Below the pieces are notes generated by a model. That model saw only the letters and a program-made list of their open reading frames with translations. It made no database searches and was not told the DNA's origin. A program made the position numbers and the translations under genes. Shown piece by piece: positions 8,897 to 18,090 of a stretch of 64,000 nucleotides of DNA (position 1 is the stretch's first letter; every line of letters begins with the position of its first letter). This DNA comes from Kaistia soli DSM 19436 (GTDB lineage: Bacteria > Pseudomonadota > Alphaproteobacteria > Rhizobiales > Kaistiaceae), in NCBI RefSeq assembly GCF_900129325.1, contig NZ_FQUP01000001.1:1204214-1268213 (forward strand), given 5' to 3'.

Positions 8897-8977
8897 TGAG
8901 CCCCCACGGCTTTTCGGAAGGCCAGCATCCTTGCAAGGCCGCAACCGGAAGTCGATAGCCATTTGAGGTATGACGCG

Positions 8978-9376
8978 ATGGAACTCTCTAATCTCCGGGT
9001 AAACCTTGTAAACATCGAGCAGGGCGCCTGGGTGAACAAGATCCCTGGACTTGGCGATATGGCACTGAAGGTTCGGGGCTTCGGCAATGCCGACTACGAG
9101 CGCGTCAGTTCGGAGCTTGTGGCGGCCCTGCCCCTGGCGGCGCGCGGTGATGAGAAGGAATCAAACCGGATCGCGACGACGCTGCTCGTCGAGACGGTGT
9201 TGCTCGACTGGAGCGGGTTGACCGCCGACGCAAAGCCGGTTCCGTTCTCCAAGGAGAAGGCGTTCGAGTTGCTTTCCGATCCTGCGTACCGGGATCTCGC
9301 CAACGGCGTCTCGTGGGCTGCGCAGCGCGTCGCGCGGATCTTCGACGACAGCATCGAGGCCGACGCAAAAAACTGA
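8978..9376 (+). CDS. Tail assembly chaperone, G-like short product
   Basis: ATG 8978, with GAGG just upstream, gives a 132-residue mostly helical protein ending ...EADAKN. Gene order (tail tube, this gene, tape measure) and the frameshift overlap identify it as the lambda gpG equivalent, which holds the tape measure during tail assembly. The stop codon follows directly after an A AAA AAC heptamer, so a fraction of ribosomes should read on in the -1 frame to make the GT form. Confidence 0.85.
   Translation: MELSNLRVNLVNIEQGAWVNKIPGLGDMALKVRGFGNADYERVSSELVAALPLAARGDEKESNRIATTLLVETVLLDWSGLTADAKPVPFSKEKAFELLSDPAYRDLANGVSWAAQRVARIFDDSIEADAKN
9367..9373 (+). promoter_or_regulatory. -1 programmed frameshift site, A AAA AAC
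   Basis: In the frame of the gene starting at 8978, codons GCA AAA AAC TGA place the heptamer in exact X XXY YYZ phase, with the stop as the next codon. Slipping back one base continues as KKLTEALAWYLDWGDQ to the stop at 9708. The downstream frame has no good start codon near the overlap, so frameshifting is the simplest way to express it. Confidence 0.85.
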
Positions 9377-9708
9377 CAGAGGCGCTCGCTTGGTACCTTG
9401 ATTGGGGTGACCAGGCCGAGCGCATCGCGGCTGCTGCCGGTCCGGAGGGCGCAGCCGACTTGCCGTTCATGCAATCGCGCCCTGCCCTTGCCCGTCATCT
9501 CTTGTTCGAGTGGACGGCCTTTCGCCGTCTGGCGCTCGACCGCCCCCGGGGCTTCGGTATTGCCCCGATCCCATGGTCGTCGATCGATCGCTACGCCAAT
9601 CGCTTCGGCATCGCCGACCCTGATCGCTTCGAGCGCTTTTCCCGTCTGATGATGGCAATGGACGCCGCTGTGCTGCGGATCGCCACCGAAAAGGACGTCG
9701 CCCCCTGA
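9367..9708 (+). CDS. Tail assembly chaperone T extension (GT fusion by -1 frameshift)
   Basis: This is the T part, expressed only as a fusion with the gene starting at 8978: 132 residues of G plus about 111 residues, 243 in total. It is aromatic-rich (WYLDWGDQAERIA, FEWTAFRRLALDRP), and its stop overlaps the tape-measure ATG at 9708. In lambda-like phages the T domain recruits the tail tube protein while G coats the tape measure. No separate start with a ribosome site is visible. Confidence 0.8.
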   Translation, partial: KKLTEALAWYLDWGDQAERIAAAAGPEGAADLPFMQSRPALARHLLFEWTAFRRLALDRPRGFGIAPIPWSSIDRYANRFGIADPDRFERFSRLMMAMDAAVLRIATEKDVAP

Positions 9709-12700
9709 TGGCCACCGAACTTGAAACCATCCGCCGCGTTCGCGTCGAGGCGACGACCTCCGGTGTCGAAAAGGCGACGGCGGCGCTCGAGGGCCTGGCT
9801 GGCGCGCAGCAGCAGGTCGGGACGAGCGGCGTGCAAATGGGCGCGTCGACTGATACCGGGGCAAAGAAGATCACGTCGGCCGCCGGCGCCTATCAGCGCC
9901 TCGTCCTCACGATCGATGCGGCTGCCAAGTCGCAGTTCGAGTTCGAGCGCGGCCAGCGCAAGATCACGAATGCACTGGAACAGGGGCTCATCAGCACGCA
10001 GGAGGCGGCGCGTTCGACCGACCTGCTGCGCGCCAAATGGGTGCTGAACGACAATGCCGTGCAGGCGGCCGGCAAGAGTTCCGGCCGGACGGCAGCGCAG
10101 CTTTCCAACCTGTCGTTTCAGTTGAACGACATCGCGTCCGGTCTCGCGATGGGGCAGTCGCCATTCACGATCCTGGCGCAGCAGGGCGGCCAGCTTCTGC
10201 AAGTTCTGCAGATGGGCGAAGGCGGCATTTCCGGCACCTTCGCCAAGGTAGCAGCGTCCATTGCCGCTGTCGCGACGCCCGCCAATATCGCGGGCGCCGC
10301 GGTTGTTGCGCTCGGCGCCGGCTTTCTCGCCTATAGCGCGCTCAGCCGCAGCACATTGCCGACCGTCGATGAGGCGATCAAAACCCACACCGACCTTATC
10401 GCCAAGATCAAGGAACAGTATGGCGAGGCGACGATCGCCGCCAACGAATATGCCCGCGACAGCAAGGCGGTGGTGGGCGCCGCCCTAAGGGGCGACATCA
10501 CCGCGCTGCAAAAGCAGGCGCAGGCTGCCACGACGGATTTTGTCAATTCGGTCACCTCCCAGCAGTCCCAATCCAGATCGGGACAAGGCCCCCGCGTCGT
10601 TTCGGGGGAATTCGCCGCTTTCAAGGCTGAGATCGAAGATTTTCGTCGCTCGATCAAGGATGGGATTGGCGACTTCTCCGCCTTACGCGAAGCCATCGCG
10701 GTGAAGATGAACGCTGAGCCAGCCAACAAGTCGTTGCAGGAACTCGGCGCGCGCTTCATGGAGAATTCCAAGGAGCTTCTGAAGGTTACTGGCAATCTCG
10801 ACCAGGCCAGCGGCACGATGGACAAGTTCGCTCGCGACGCCGCCACGGCGGCGCTGAACGTCAAGGCGCTCACGAAAGCGCTGAACGACATGGCCGATGT
10901 CGCCAAGATCGCGCCGACCGACGAAGAACAGGCGCGAAACGCATATGCGCGCGGGCTGCTGACGGCAAGGACAGCAGGTGACTTCGAGCGGGTGCGCGCA
11001 GCCAACGCGGCGGCTCAGGATCGCATTGCCGGCGCCAATATGCCGTTGCCGGGCAAGAAGCCCAATCTGACCGACTATGACACCGACGCCCCTTACACCG
11101 CCCAATTCCGCGGTGCGCAGGATCGGATCCGAGATCTGCTGCTCGAGACGACGGCCCTCGGCAAGGCCTCCGGAGCGGCTGAAAGCTATCGCCTGCAGCA
11201 AAAGATTCTGACCGAGTTGCAGCGCGACGGCGGCGTTGTAACGGAAGATCAGCGCAAGCAGATCGAGCAACTCGCTGACGCCTACGGAGTCTTGGTTGAG
11301 GCGCAGAAGCGAGCGGCTCTGACCCGTGATCTGAACTTCGAAAAGGAGCAGATCGGCCGCAATCCTGTCGATCAGAACATCGCAACGCAGATGCGGGCGA
11401 TCTATGGCGATAGCTATCTCCAGCACATGGAGGATTTTGGCGCCATCCAGATCCGCAACAATGCGGCGCTCAAGGCGATGGCTGATGCCGGCAAGTCAGC
11501 GCGCGACGCCATGGAAACGCTGCAGCTCCGCCTGGCACTGATCGGAAAGCCGGCAGAAGAGGCAGCGGCGGCGATGGCCGGCCTTCAGGCCGATCAGCAG
11601 GCGCGCGATGCTGGCATCGCCGGCACCAGCCAGGCCGCCAGCATTCGAGAAGCGGCTGTTGCCCAGGCCCATTATAATTCAGTCGCCGAACGAACCGTCG
11701 CGGCCTGGGACGAGATCAAGGATACGGGCGGCAGCGCGATCGACAGCTTCGTCGACAAGATCGCCGACGGGACGCTCTCGCTTGAATCGTTCCTCGATGT
11801 CGCAAAGGACATCGGCAAGGAAATCCTGAAGCTTGGGGTCGCCAATCCGCTGAAGAATGCCTTGTTCGGCGATAATCTGCCGACGCTCGACGATGCGCGG
11901 GGGGTGCTCGGCCAAGTCTTCGGCGGGAAGTCCAATCCGATCACCGACGCCGCGTCGTCGCTCGCGACTTCTGCTGTTGCATCGATGAATGTGACGGCCG
12001 CCTCCGTCGTCATCAATGGCGGTATCGGCGCGGCGCTGGGGGCAAACGACAACATCCTTCCCAAGGGGATCGGCTCTGACGCCGTTGCGGGCGGCGCGCT
12101 GAATTATGCCCGCGGAAGCTTCCAGCAGGTCAATGACAAGCTGAAGGATATCCTGCAGACGGCGGCGTCGCAGTTCCCGATGAAGGTCGACGCCATCAGC
12201 GGTTTCCGCGCTGGCGATCCGCGCTTCCACGGTCAGGGCCTTGCGACCGATGTTCAGATTTTTGACAAGCTCGGCAAGGCGATCCCGAATTATCAGAGTG
12301 GCGCGGGCTTCCGGACTTATGAGCAGTTCGCCCAGACGGCGCGGCAAGTGCAGCTCGAGAAATACCCGGAGCTGACGGACCAGTTTCGCTGGGGCGGCTA
12401 CTTCTCGGGACCGAAAGGCAAATACGGCGCCGCCGACGCGATGCACTTCGATCTTGGGGGAAACAAGGTCGGCATGGGCGGCGGGTCATGGGAGGGCGGC
12501 CTCAATTCGGCGCAGCGCAATTACTTCCCGGAAGCCGAGAGCGTCGGCAAGTCTTTCCGATCCGTTGCGGCAGCATCGGACGTAGCCGCGAAGTCAGCAT
12601 CCGGGCTCGGTGGTGGTCTCGGGGATCTGACGAACAGCGTCTCCGGGGCGGCGTCGAAGATCGGCCAGCTGGCGGGCGGAGGCAGCGGGATCTCGCTGGG

Positions 12701-13145
12701 AGGCCTCAACTATGCCGCCCTCGGCGCACCTGCGGCCGGCGGCGTCTATGCCAAAGGTGATGCCTTCCTCCATGGTGCGCCGATGCGCTTTGCGCGCGGC
12801 GATATCTTCCACAAGAGCACGCTGTTCCCGATGGCCAATGGCGGCGTCGGCGAGATGGGCGAGGCTGGCCCGGAGGCGATCATGCCGCTGCGCCGGGATG
12901 CCAGCGGCCGGCTCGGCGTGGCAAGTACTGGCAAGGGTGGCGGCGGGATGAACGTCGTCATCAACAACAACCATTCCGGCGCCAAGGTGACGGCAGAAGA
13001 GCGGGTCAATGAAAAGACCGGCCAGCGCGAACTGGTGGCGACGGTCGATGAGATGACCGCGACCAGCATTCGCCGCCGCGGCGGTGCCACCTCGCGCGAA
13101 CTTGCCGGCATGGGCGTCGCCCCGCGCACGCGGAAGCTCGGCTAA
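9708..13145 (+). CDS. Tail tape measure protein with embedded M15-like peptidase domain
   Basis: The 1145-residue product sets tail length and is ejected during infection. The N-terminal part is helical and Ala/Gln-rich, with a hydrophobic segment near residues 175-215. Between about residues 800 and 920 lies a globular domain with the M15 metallopeptidase pattern: SGFRAGDPRFHGQGLATD, where His841 and Asp848 fit HxxGxxxD, then a W-G-G turn and DAMHFDLGG with His913. These would bind zinc and cut peptidoglycan cross-links. The C-terminus has MANGGVGEMGEAGPEAIMPL, common to tape measures. The prophage 2 tape measure carries a different lytic domain. Confidence 0.92.
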   Translation: MATELETIRRVRVEATTSGVEKATAALEGLAGAQQQVGTSGVQMGASTDTGAKKITSAAGAYQRLVLTIDAAAKSQFEFERGQRKITNALEQGLISTQEAARSTDLLRAKWVLNDNAVQAAGKSSGRTAAQLSNLSFQLNDIASGLAMGQSPFTILAQQGGQLLQVLQMGEGGISGTFAKVAASIAAVATPANIAGAAVVALGAGFLAYSALSRSTLPTVDEAIKTHTDLIAKIKEQYGEATIAANEYARDSKAVVGAALRGDITALQKQAQAATTDFVNSVTSQQSQSRSGQGPRVVSGEFAAFKAEIEDFRRSIKDGIGDFSALREAIAVKMNAEPANKSLQELGARFMENSKELLKVTGNLDQASGTMDKFARDAATAALNVKALTKALNDMADVAKIAPTDEEQARNAYARGLLTARTAGDFERVRAANAAAQDRIAGANMPLPGKKPNLTDYDTDAPYTAQFRGAQDRIRDLLLETTALGKASGAAESYRLQQKILTELQRDGGVVTEDQRKQIEQLADAYGVLVEAQKRAALTRDLNFEKEQIGRNPVDQNIATQMRAIYGDSYLQHMEDFGAIQIRNNAALKAMADAGKSARDAMETLQLRLALIGKPAEEAAAAMAGLQADQQARDAGIAGTSQAASIREAAVAQAHYNSVAERTVAAWDEIKDTGGSAIDSFVDKIADGTLSLESFLDVAKDIGKEILKLGVANPLKNALFGDNLPTLDDARGVLGQVFGGKSNPITDAASSLATSAVASMNVTAASVVINGGIGAALGANDNILPKGIGSDAVAGGALNYARGSFQQVNDKLKDILQTAASQFPMKVDAISGFRAGDPRFHGQGLATDVQIFDKLGKAIPNYQSGAGFRTYEQFAQTARQVQLEKYPELTDQFRWGGYFSGPKGKYGAADAMHFDLGGNKVGMGGGSWEGGLNSAQRNYFPEAESVGKSFRSVAAASDVAAKSASGLGGGLGDLTNSVSGAASKIGQLAGGGSGISLGGLNYAALGAPAAGGVYAKGDAFLHGAPMRFARGDIFHKSTLFPMANGGVGEMGEAGPEAIMPLRRDASGRLGVASTGKGGGGMNVVINNNHSGAKVTAEERVNEKTGQRELVATVDEMTATSIRRRGGATSRELAGMGVAPRTRKLG

Positions 13146-13148
13146 GTC

Positions 13149-13583
13149 ATGGCTTATCCAAGCTGGCCGAGCAGCCTGCCGATGTTCATTCAGCGCGACG
13201 GCTTCCGTCGTCAGCGCGCCGATGGGCGTCTGCGTTCGCCGACCGATCTCGGCCCGGGGAAGGTGCGCCGGAAGTCCACCGCCACGGTGCGCACCATCAC
13301 GCCGCAGATCTGGATGACGCGCGTACAGCTTGAGCGGTTCGGCACATTCTGGGACGTCGACACCAAGGGTGGGGCACTGCCGTTCTGGTTTCCCGAGCCG
13401 GGCCGCCACGGCTTTCCGATGCGCAGCGACGACGGTGGCGTGCTGCTTGCCGCCGACGGCTCGCCCCTGCTGATTTCTGCCTGGGTGCTCGTCATGTTCT
13501 CGCCTGATGCAGAGCCGCCGCAGGACACGACGACTGCTGACGATCTGTGGCCGGTCAGCCTCTCCCTGGACATCATGCCGTGA
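13149..13583 (+). CDS. Minor tail protein following the tape measure
   Basis: The 144-residue protein begins MAYPSWPSSLPMFIQRDGF and has a FWDVDTKGGALPFWFPEPG segment. Its position, directly after the tape measure and before a DUF1833 gene, is that of the distal-tail or M-type protein. Proteins of this kind occur in lambda-like alphaproteobacterial prophages, but no exact family is claimed. Its stop overlaps the next gene's GTG start. Confidence 0.65.
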   Translation: MAYPSWPSSLPMFIQRDGFRRQRADGRLRSPTDLGPGKVRRKSTATVRTITPQIWMTRVQLERFGTFWDVDTKGGALPFWFPEPGRHGFPMRSDDGGVLLAADGSPLLISAWVLVMFSPDAEPPQDTTTADDLWPVSLSLDIMP

Positions 13584-14083
13584 CGGAAATCAGCCTCGAT
13601 CTTCGGCAGCAGATGAATGCCGAGCAAGCTGGTGCTGTTCCGATCACCTTGCTCACCTTCGAGCACGACGCTTTGCCAGCGCCGATCAGGATCTCCTCCG
13701 ACAGGACCGGACGCGTGTCCGACTCGCCGCTGGTCTATGGCACCGTGTCCCGTGGGGAGACCTATCTCTGGGTGCCGCTGTCCGCGATTCTTCCGGATGA
13801 GAATGACCAGGCGCCGCCAGAACTGCGGATATCGATCGCGACCATTGATCGCTCGATCTTTCCGGTGATCCGCTCCTCGTCCGAGCCGGCGACGGTGACG
13901 ATGGAGCTCGTCTATGACGGCGATCTCGACACGGTGCAGGTCTCGATCGGAAACCTCAAGACGCAGGCGGCGCCTTATGACGAAGGGCAGGTCTCGATCG
14001 TGATGGGGCAGGATGACTTTGCGCTCGTGAACTTTCCGCGCGGGCGCATGAACCCGATCGTTGCGCCGGGATTGCATCGATGA
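13580..14083 (+). CDS. DUF1833-like minor tail protein
   Basis: A GTG start at 13,580 overlapping the previous stop gives 167 residues; an ATG at 13,547 lies inside the upstream gene. The protein has the features of DUF1833: ITLLTFEHDALPAPIRISSD near the N-terminus and FPRGRMNPIVAPGLHR at the end. The family sits before the NlpC/P60 and J-like genes in tail-tip operons (lambda L position). The stop overlaps the NlpC ATG. Confidence 0.7.
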   Translation: MTEISLDLRQQMNAEQAGAVPITLLTFEHDALPAPIRISSDRTGRVSDSPLVYGTVSRGETYLWVPLSAILPDENDQAPPELRISIATIDRSIFPVIRSSSEPATVTMELVYDGDLDTVQVSIGNLKTQAAPYDEGQVSIVMGQDDFALVNFPRGRMNPIVAPGLHR

Positions 14084-14487
14084 GCTGGTCGGATGGTTTC
14101 ATCGGCATTCCCTGGTCACGCGGCGACCATGGGACGAAGAGCACGCATTGCTGGGGGCTGGTCCGTCTCGCGTTTGCCGAGCGGTTCGGCATCACGCTTG
14201 CCGACTATGGCCCTGCCCAGGGTCTCGCTCTGGATGCCTCCGCCATCGCCGCGCATCGTGATGTCTGGCCGTGGCGAAAGGTCGAGCATCCGCAGGATGG
14301 CGATGTCGTCGTGATCCGGAATGGCGTCGTCGACGATCATGTCGGCGTCATGGTTGGGCGCCGGCTGATGCTGCATGTGCAGCGGGGCAAGAGCGCCGAG
14401 TTGGTCGAGATCGACATGGCGCATTGGAAAAACCGCGTCTCGGGCTTCTACAGGCATGCAGCCGTGGGAGATGACGAGCATGTCTAA
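14080..14487 (+). CDS. NlpC/P60 family tail-tip peptidase
   Basis: The 135-residue protein is a papain-like cysteine peptidase that probably cuts peptidoglycan stems during DNA injection (lambda K C-terminal domain). The catalytic Cys24 is in STHCWGLVRLAF, His87 in VVDDHVGVMVG, and a third polar residue is in the following LMLHVQRG strand. It overlaps its neighbours at both ends. Prophage 2 has a more divergent member (DUF6950 type) in the equivalent slot at 58,225. Confidence 0.88.
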   Translation: MSWSDGFIGIPWSRGDHGTKSTHCWGLVRLAFAERFGITLADYGPAQGLALDASAIAAHRDVWPWRKVEHPQDGDVVVIRNGVVDDHVGVMVGRRLMLHVQRGKSAELVEIDMAHWKNRVSGFYRHAAVGDDEHV

Positions 14488-16804
14488 GGCCCTGCTGACA
14501 TTTACGCATCCCGAGATACTCAACCCTATTAAGCTGGTCGCTGATCGGACAGTGAAGCCGGATTCGCGTGGCGTCGCCGTTATCAGCCGGCTCAGGTTTG
14601 ATCCATCGATCGAGCGCAGCCTGTCGCGGCCGGAAGGTGCGACGCTGGCCGAGATCGTCGCCGAGGAGATGGCGGGGGCCGTGGCGCCTGACCTCGACTT
14701 CCTCGTCGTTTCGTTGCACGGGCCGAAAAGCGTTGCCGTTGTCGAGCGCCGTCACTGGCATCTGGTGCGGCCGAAGGCTGGCACGACGGTGACGCTCCGC
14801 ATGCGCCCTGCCGGCGGCGGCGCGCTCAGGAGCGTGTTGTCGATCGCGATCATGGCGGCGACTGCCCTTTTCGCCGCATGGGCGCTGCCGGTGATCGGGC
14901 CGCTCGCAACCGCCCTTGCCAGCACAGCGATCGGCGTCGGCGCCAACTATCTGCTGTCGAGCCTCTTCCAGCGCGATGACAAGAAGACGGAGGACAAATA
15001 CACGATCGCCGGCACGCGCAACCAGGCCAATCCATGGGGGCCGGTGCCACAAGTCTACGGGCAGCATCGCGTCTATCCGCCTTATTGGGCTTTACCCTTC
15101 ACGCGGGTGATCGGCGATGAGCAGTATCTCGTCGCGCTCTTCGTCATTGGAGAGGGGCAGCATAGCCTCGAGCAATTCCGCATCGGCGAGACGGGGATCG
15201 ACGCCTATCACGACATCACGACGGAGATCCGCTACGGGCTCGATACCGACACCCCGATCACCCTCTATGAAGAGGTGACCTTCGAGGATGCGGTGGGCGT
15301 CGAGCTTGCCTTCGATGATGGCTTCTCGATCCGCACCACGGCCAGCAATGTCGATGCGATTTCCGTCGACATCTATTTCCCGGGCGGCCTGTTCTGGACG
15401 GATGCCGATGGCGAGCTGCGGGAAATGGCGGCTTCCTGCGAGGTGCAATATCGGCGCAAGGGTGTCGACTTCGCCCCGGATGGGCCCTGGGTCTATGTGG
15501 ACGTGATCTTTGTCAACGCGGCCAAGAAGGAATCCTTCTGGCGCACGCTCCGCTGGGAGGTCGACGGCGGTCCGGGCACATTCGACGTCCAGATCAAGCG
15601 CGGGAACGTCGAGAGCGACGACAGCAATACGACCGACACCATGCAGTGGACGGTCGTGCGGGGCATGCGCTACCAGCATCCGGTCAATTATCCGCGTCCG
15701 CTCTGCCTGGTTGCGGTCCAGATCAAGGCGAGCAAGCAACTTTCTGGCACGATCGACACCTTCAGTGTCGTCGTCGCGAGCCATATCCCGGACTGGAATG
15801 GCTCGGCCTGGGTGTCGCGCCCGACGAGCAACCCGGCGTCGGTCTACCGCCATGTGTTGCAGGGGCATGCGACGGCGCTGGCCCGGTCGGATGCGGAGGT
15901 TAATCTCGACGCGCTCGCCGAATGGCACGCATGGTGCGAGTCCAAGAGCCTCACCTATCAACGGGTGCACGACTTCGACGCATCGGTGCGCGACGTGCTG
16001 CAACAGGTGTCGGCAGCGGGGCGCGCGACGCCCTCGCAGCCCGTGCTTGGCGGTGGAAAATGGTCAGTCGTGATCGACCGGATCCAGACGGTGCTGCGCG
16101 CCCACATCACGCCGCGCAACGCCCATAGCTTTTCCGGGGAGGTCAACTATCAGAAGCTGCCCGATGCCTACCGCGTCAAGTTCCTGAACCGCACCAAGTT
16201 CTGGACGGCCGACGAACGCATCGTCTTGCGGCCGGGACTTGTCGGCGACCCGCAGCTCTATGAGGAGATCGAGCTGCCCGGGGCGACATTGCCCGTGGTT
16301 GTCGATCGTGAGGCAGGGCGGCGCTTCCGCATCCAGCAGAGCCGCTATGAGACCTGGTATGCGTCGCAGGATTTCGAGCACCTCGTCGCGCCGCGCGGTT
16401 CGCTGGTGCGCATGGCATGGCCGATCATCATGCCAATAGGGAGCGGCGAGCCGTCGCGCGTCAAGTCAATCGAAACGGCCTACACGGCAGATGGCGAAAA
16501 GCGCATCGTCACTCTCGACGAGCTTGTCACCATGGAAGCAGGCAAGGATTATTGCATCCGTTTCCGACAGGACGACGGCCAAACGTCTCTATGGGTCATC
16601 ATAACCGAGGATGGCGAAACCAACACCGTCACCCTCGATAGCGGTGGGGCAGAGCCACAGCCCGGCGATTTGGCCTTCTTTGGCGAACTCGACGCCGATT
16701 CCATTGACTGTGTCATTGCCAATATCGAGGCGCAGCGCGACCTCGGTGCGCGGTTGACCCTGGTCCGGCATGCGCCGGAGATCGAGAGCCTCGCCGATGC
16801 CTAG
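14480..16804 (+). CDS. Tail tip/host specificity protein, TipJ (lambda J-like)
   Basis: ATG 14,480 lies nine bases after GGAG and gives 774 residues. An N-terminal small domain is followed by a hydrophobic stretch (about residues 120-165) ending in ANYLLSSLFQRDDKK. The TipJ core follows, with NPWGPVPQVYGQHRVYPPYW and DEQYLVALFVIGEGQHSLEQ. The protein forms the tail tip and central fibre hub. Lambda J is longer, and here the fibronectin-like C-terminus seems split off into the next gene, which overlaps its stop. Confidence 0.88.
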   Translation: MSKALLTFTHPEILNPIKLVADRTVKPDSRGVAVISRLRFDPSIERSLSRPEGATLAEIVAEEMAGAVAPDLDFLVVSLHGPKSVAVVERRHWHLVRPKAGTTVTLRMRPAGGGALRSVLSIAIMAATALFAAWALPVIGPLATALASTAIGVGANYLLSSLFQRDDKKTEDKYTIAGTRNQANPWGPVPQVYGQHRVYPPYWALPFTRVIGDEQYLVALFVIGEGQHSLEQFRIGETGIDAYHDITTEIRYGLDTDTPITLYEEVTFEDAVGVELAFDDGFSIRTTASNVDAISVDIYFPGGLFWTDADGELREMAASCEVQYRRKGVDFAPDGPWVYVDVIFVNAAKKESFWRTLRWEVDGGPGTFDVQIKRGNVESDDSNTTDTMQWTVVRGMRYQHPVNYPRPLCLVAVQIKASKQLSGTIDTFSVVVASHIPDWNGSAWVSRPTSNPASVYRHVLQGHATALARSDAEVNLDALAEWHAWCESKSLTYQRVHDFDASVRDVLQQVSAAGRATPSQPVLGGGKWSVVIDRIQTVLRAHITPRNAHSFSGEVNYQKLPDAYRVKFLNRTKFWTADERIVLRPGLVGDPQLYEEIELPGATLPVVVDREAGRRFRIQQSRYETWYASQDFEHLVAPRGSLVRMAWPIIMPIGSGEPSRVKSIETAYTADGEKRIVTLDELVTMEAGKDYCIRFRQDDGQTSLWVIITEDGETNTVTLDSGGAEPQPGDLAFFGELDADSIDCVIANIEAQRDLGARLTLVRHAPEIESLADA

Positions 16805-17516
16805 CCCTCCCTGGGCCGCGCGTGCGCCCGGCGCCCCTGTCATTGTCGCAGTTCAATCGGGCTCGGCATCGGTCGCGATCGACAGCGGCTCGGCGCCGAC
16901 GCCCTTGCTGGTCCGCCTGCGTCCGGGGCCGGGATTCGTGCCGGTGCACCACTATGTCGTCACGGCAACGCCGGCCGGCGGCGCGCCGATCGAGGTGACC
17001 GTTCCCGCGGCCTCGGCGCGGGCACAGTTCAACGACATCGCTGCGGGGACGGAAGTCGCGATCACTGCCGTCGCCGTCAACGCCTATGGCGTCGAAAGCG
17101 ACCCTGTCGACCAGAGCGGCGTGATCGTTCAGGTGCGCGACGATCTGCCGGCCAATGCCGTCAACCTTCGCTATACCGGCCTCGTCGGCGGTGTCAGGCG
17201 CTTTACATGGGATGCCGACCCGGCATCGACCGCGGCGCAGCTCAACCGCATATCGCAGTTCGTCATGCGGTCCCGGCCGGGCTCCGGCTGGTCATGGGCT
17301 GACCTTCGCCCAATGCGTTTGCTTGTCGGCTACCCGCCCTTCGACACGGTCGAGCCCCTCACGGCCGGGCCGCACACGATCGGCATCGCGGCTGCCGACA
17401 TCTATGGCCGCCTGTCGCTCGTCCCTGCCGTCGTCGACGTGACGCTCGACACCAGCGCGGAGTCGCGCGTCGGCAAGCTCGATCTGTCCAACCCGGCAAA
17501 TTCCGCCTGGATCTAG
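16797..17516 (+). CDS. Tail-tip accessory protein with fibronectin III-like folds
   Basis: ATG 16,797 overlaps the TipJ stop and gives 239 residues. Two beta-sandwich units are suggested by VRLRPGPGFVPVHHYVVTAT with FNDIAAGTEVAITAVAVNAY, and by VRRFTWDADPASTAAQ with GPHTIGIAAADIYGR. These match fibronectin type III units seen at the C-terminal end of J-like proteins. It probably extends the central tip and links it to the fibres coded downstream. Confidence 0.65.
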   Translation: MPSPPWAARAPGAPVIVAVQSGSASVAIDSGSAPTPLLVRLRPGPGFVPVHHYVVTATPAGGAPIEVTVPAASARAQFNDIAAGTEVAITAVAVNAYGVESDPVDQSGVIVQVRDDLPANAVNLRYTGLVGGVRRFTWDADPASTAAQLNRISQFVMRSRPGSGWSWADLRPMRLLVGYPPFDTVEPLTAGPHTIGIAAADIYGRLSLVPAVVDVTLDTSAESRVGKLDLSNPANSAWI

Positions 17517-17527
17517 GGATCATCATC

Positions 17528-18034
17528 ATGACTTTGACCACAATCCCCATCCTTGACGGGACGGGGGCAGCCTTCGATCACTCTGCGGTCGACGACGGCA
17601 GCGGCAACATCCTGCTCGGCCGGGTGGCCTTTACGGCGGATGGTCTGACCCCGGTCAATCCGAGCTCGGAAGAGAAGCAGGACGCGATCATTGCGGCGAT
17701 CGCCGGCCTCTCAGCCGCGCGCTGGCAGAGCGGCCCCGTCGTGCTCACGAATGCCGATCAGGCGCTTAAGGCCGCCGGTGCTGCCGGGGTCAAGAATTGG
17801 ACGACCTGGGGCGTCCTGATCTGCGATGCGACATGGACTGCCAACACGGTCGATATCCGCGACGGCACGACTGTACTCTTCAGCCTGCCGCTGCCGGCCG
17901 GCGCTGGCTATTACCCGATGCCGGCGGGGCTCGCTCTTGTCGGTTCGGCGGCGACGGCACTCAACATCAAGGCGGCATCCGCCGTGACCGGCACCTGTAC
18001 GGCCAATTTCGGCGGCCATTTCGGCTCAGCCTAA
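17528..18034 (+). CDS. Hypothetical tail-tip or fibre-base protein
   Basis: The 168-residue product is Ala/Gly/Thr-rich, with EEKQDAIIAAIAGLSAARWQ near the middle and a C-terminal beta-rich part (GTTVLFSLPLPAGAGYYPMP). It lies between the tip protein and the large fibre and has its own short leader. It is probably a virion component by position. No recognised domain is claimed. Confidence 0.5.
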   Translation: MTLTTIPILDGTGAAFDHSAVDDGSGNILLGRVAFTADGLTPVNPSSEEKQDAIIAAIAGLSAARWQSGPVVLTNADQALKAAGAAGVKNWTTWGVLICDATWTANTVDIRDGTTVLFSLPLPAGAGYYPMPAGLALVGSAATALNIKAASAVTGTCTANFGGHFGSA

Positions 18035-18090
18035 CCCTTCACGCTTGCCCCTTCATCTTCGCCTCGTCGATCGAGAGAGGTCGTCTCCGC

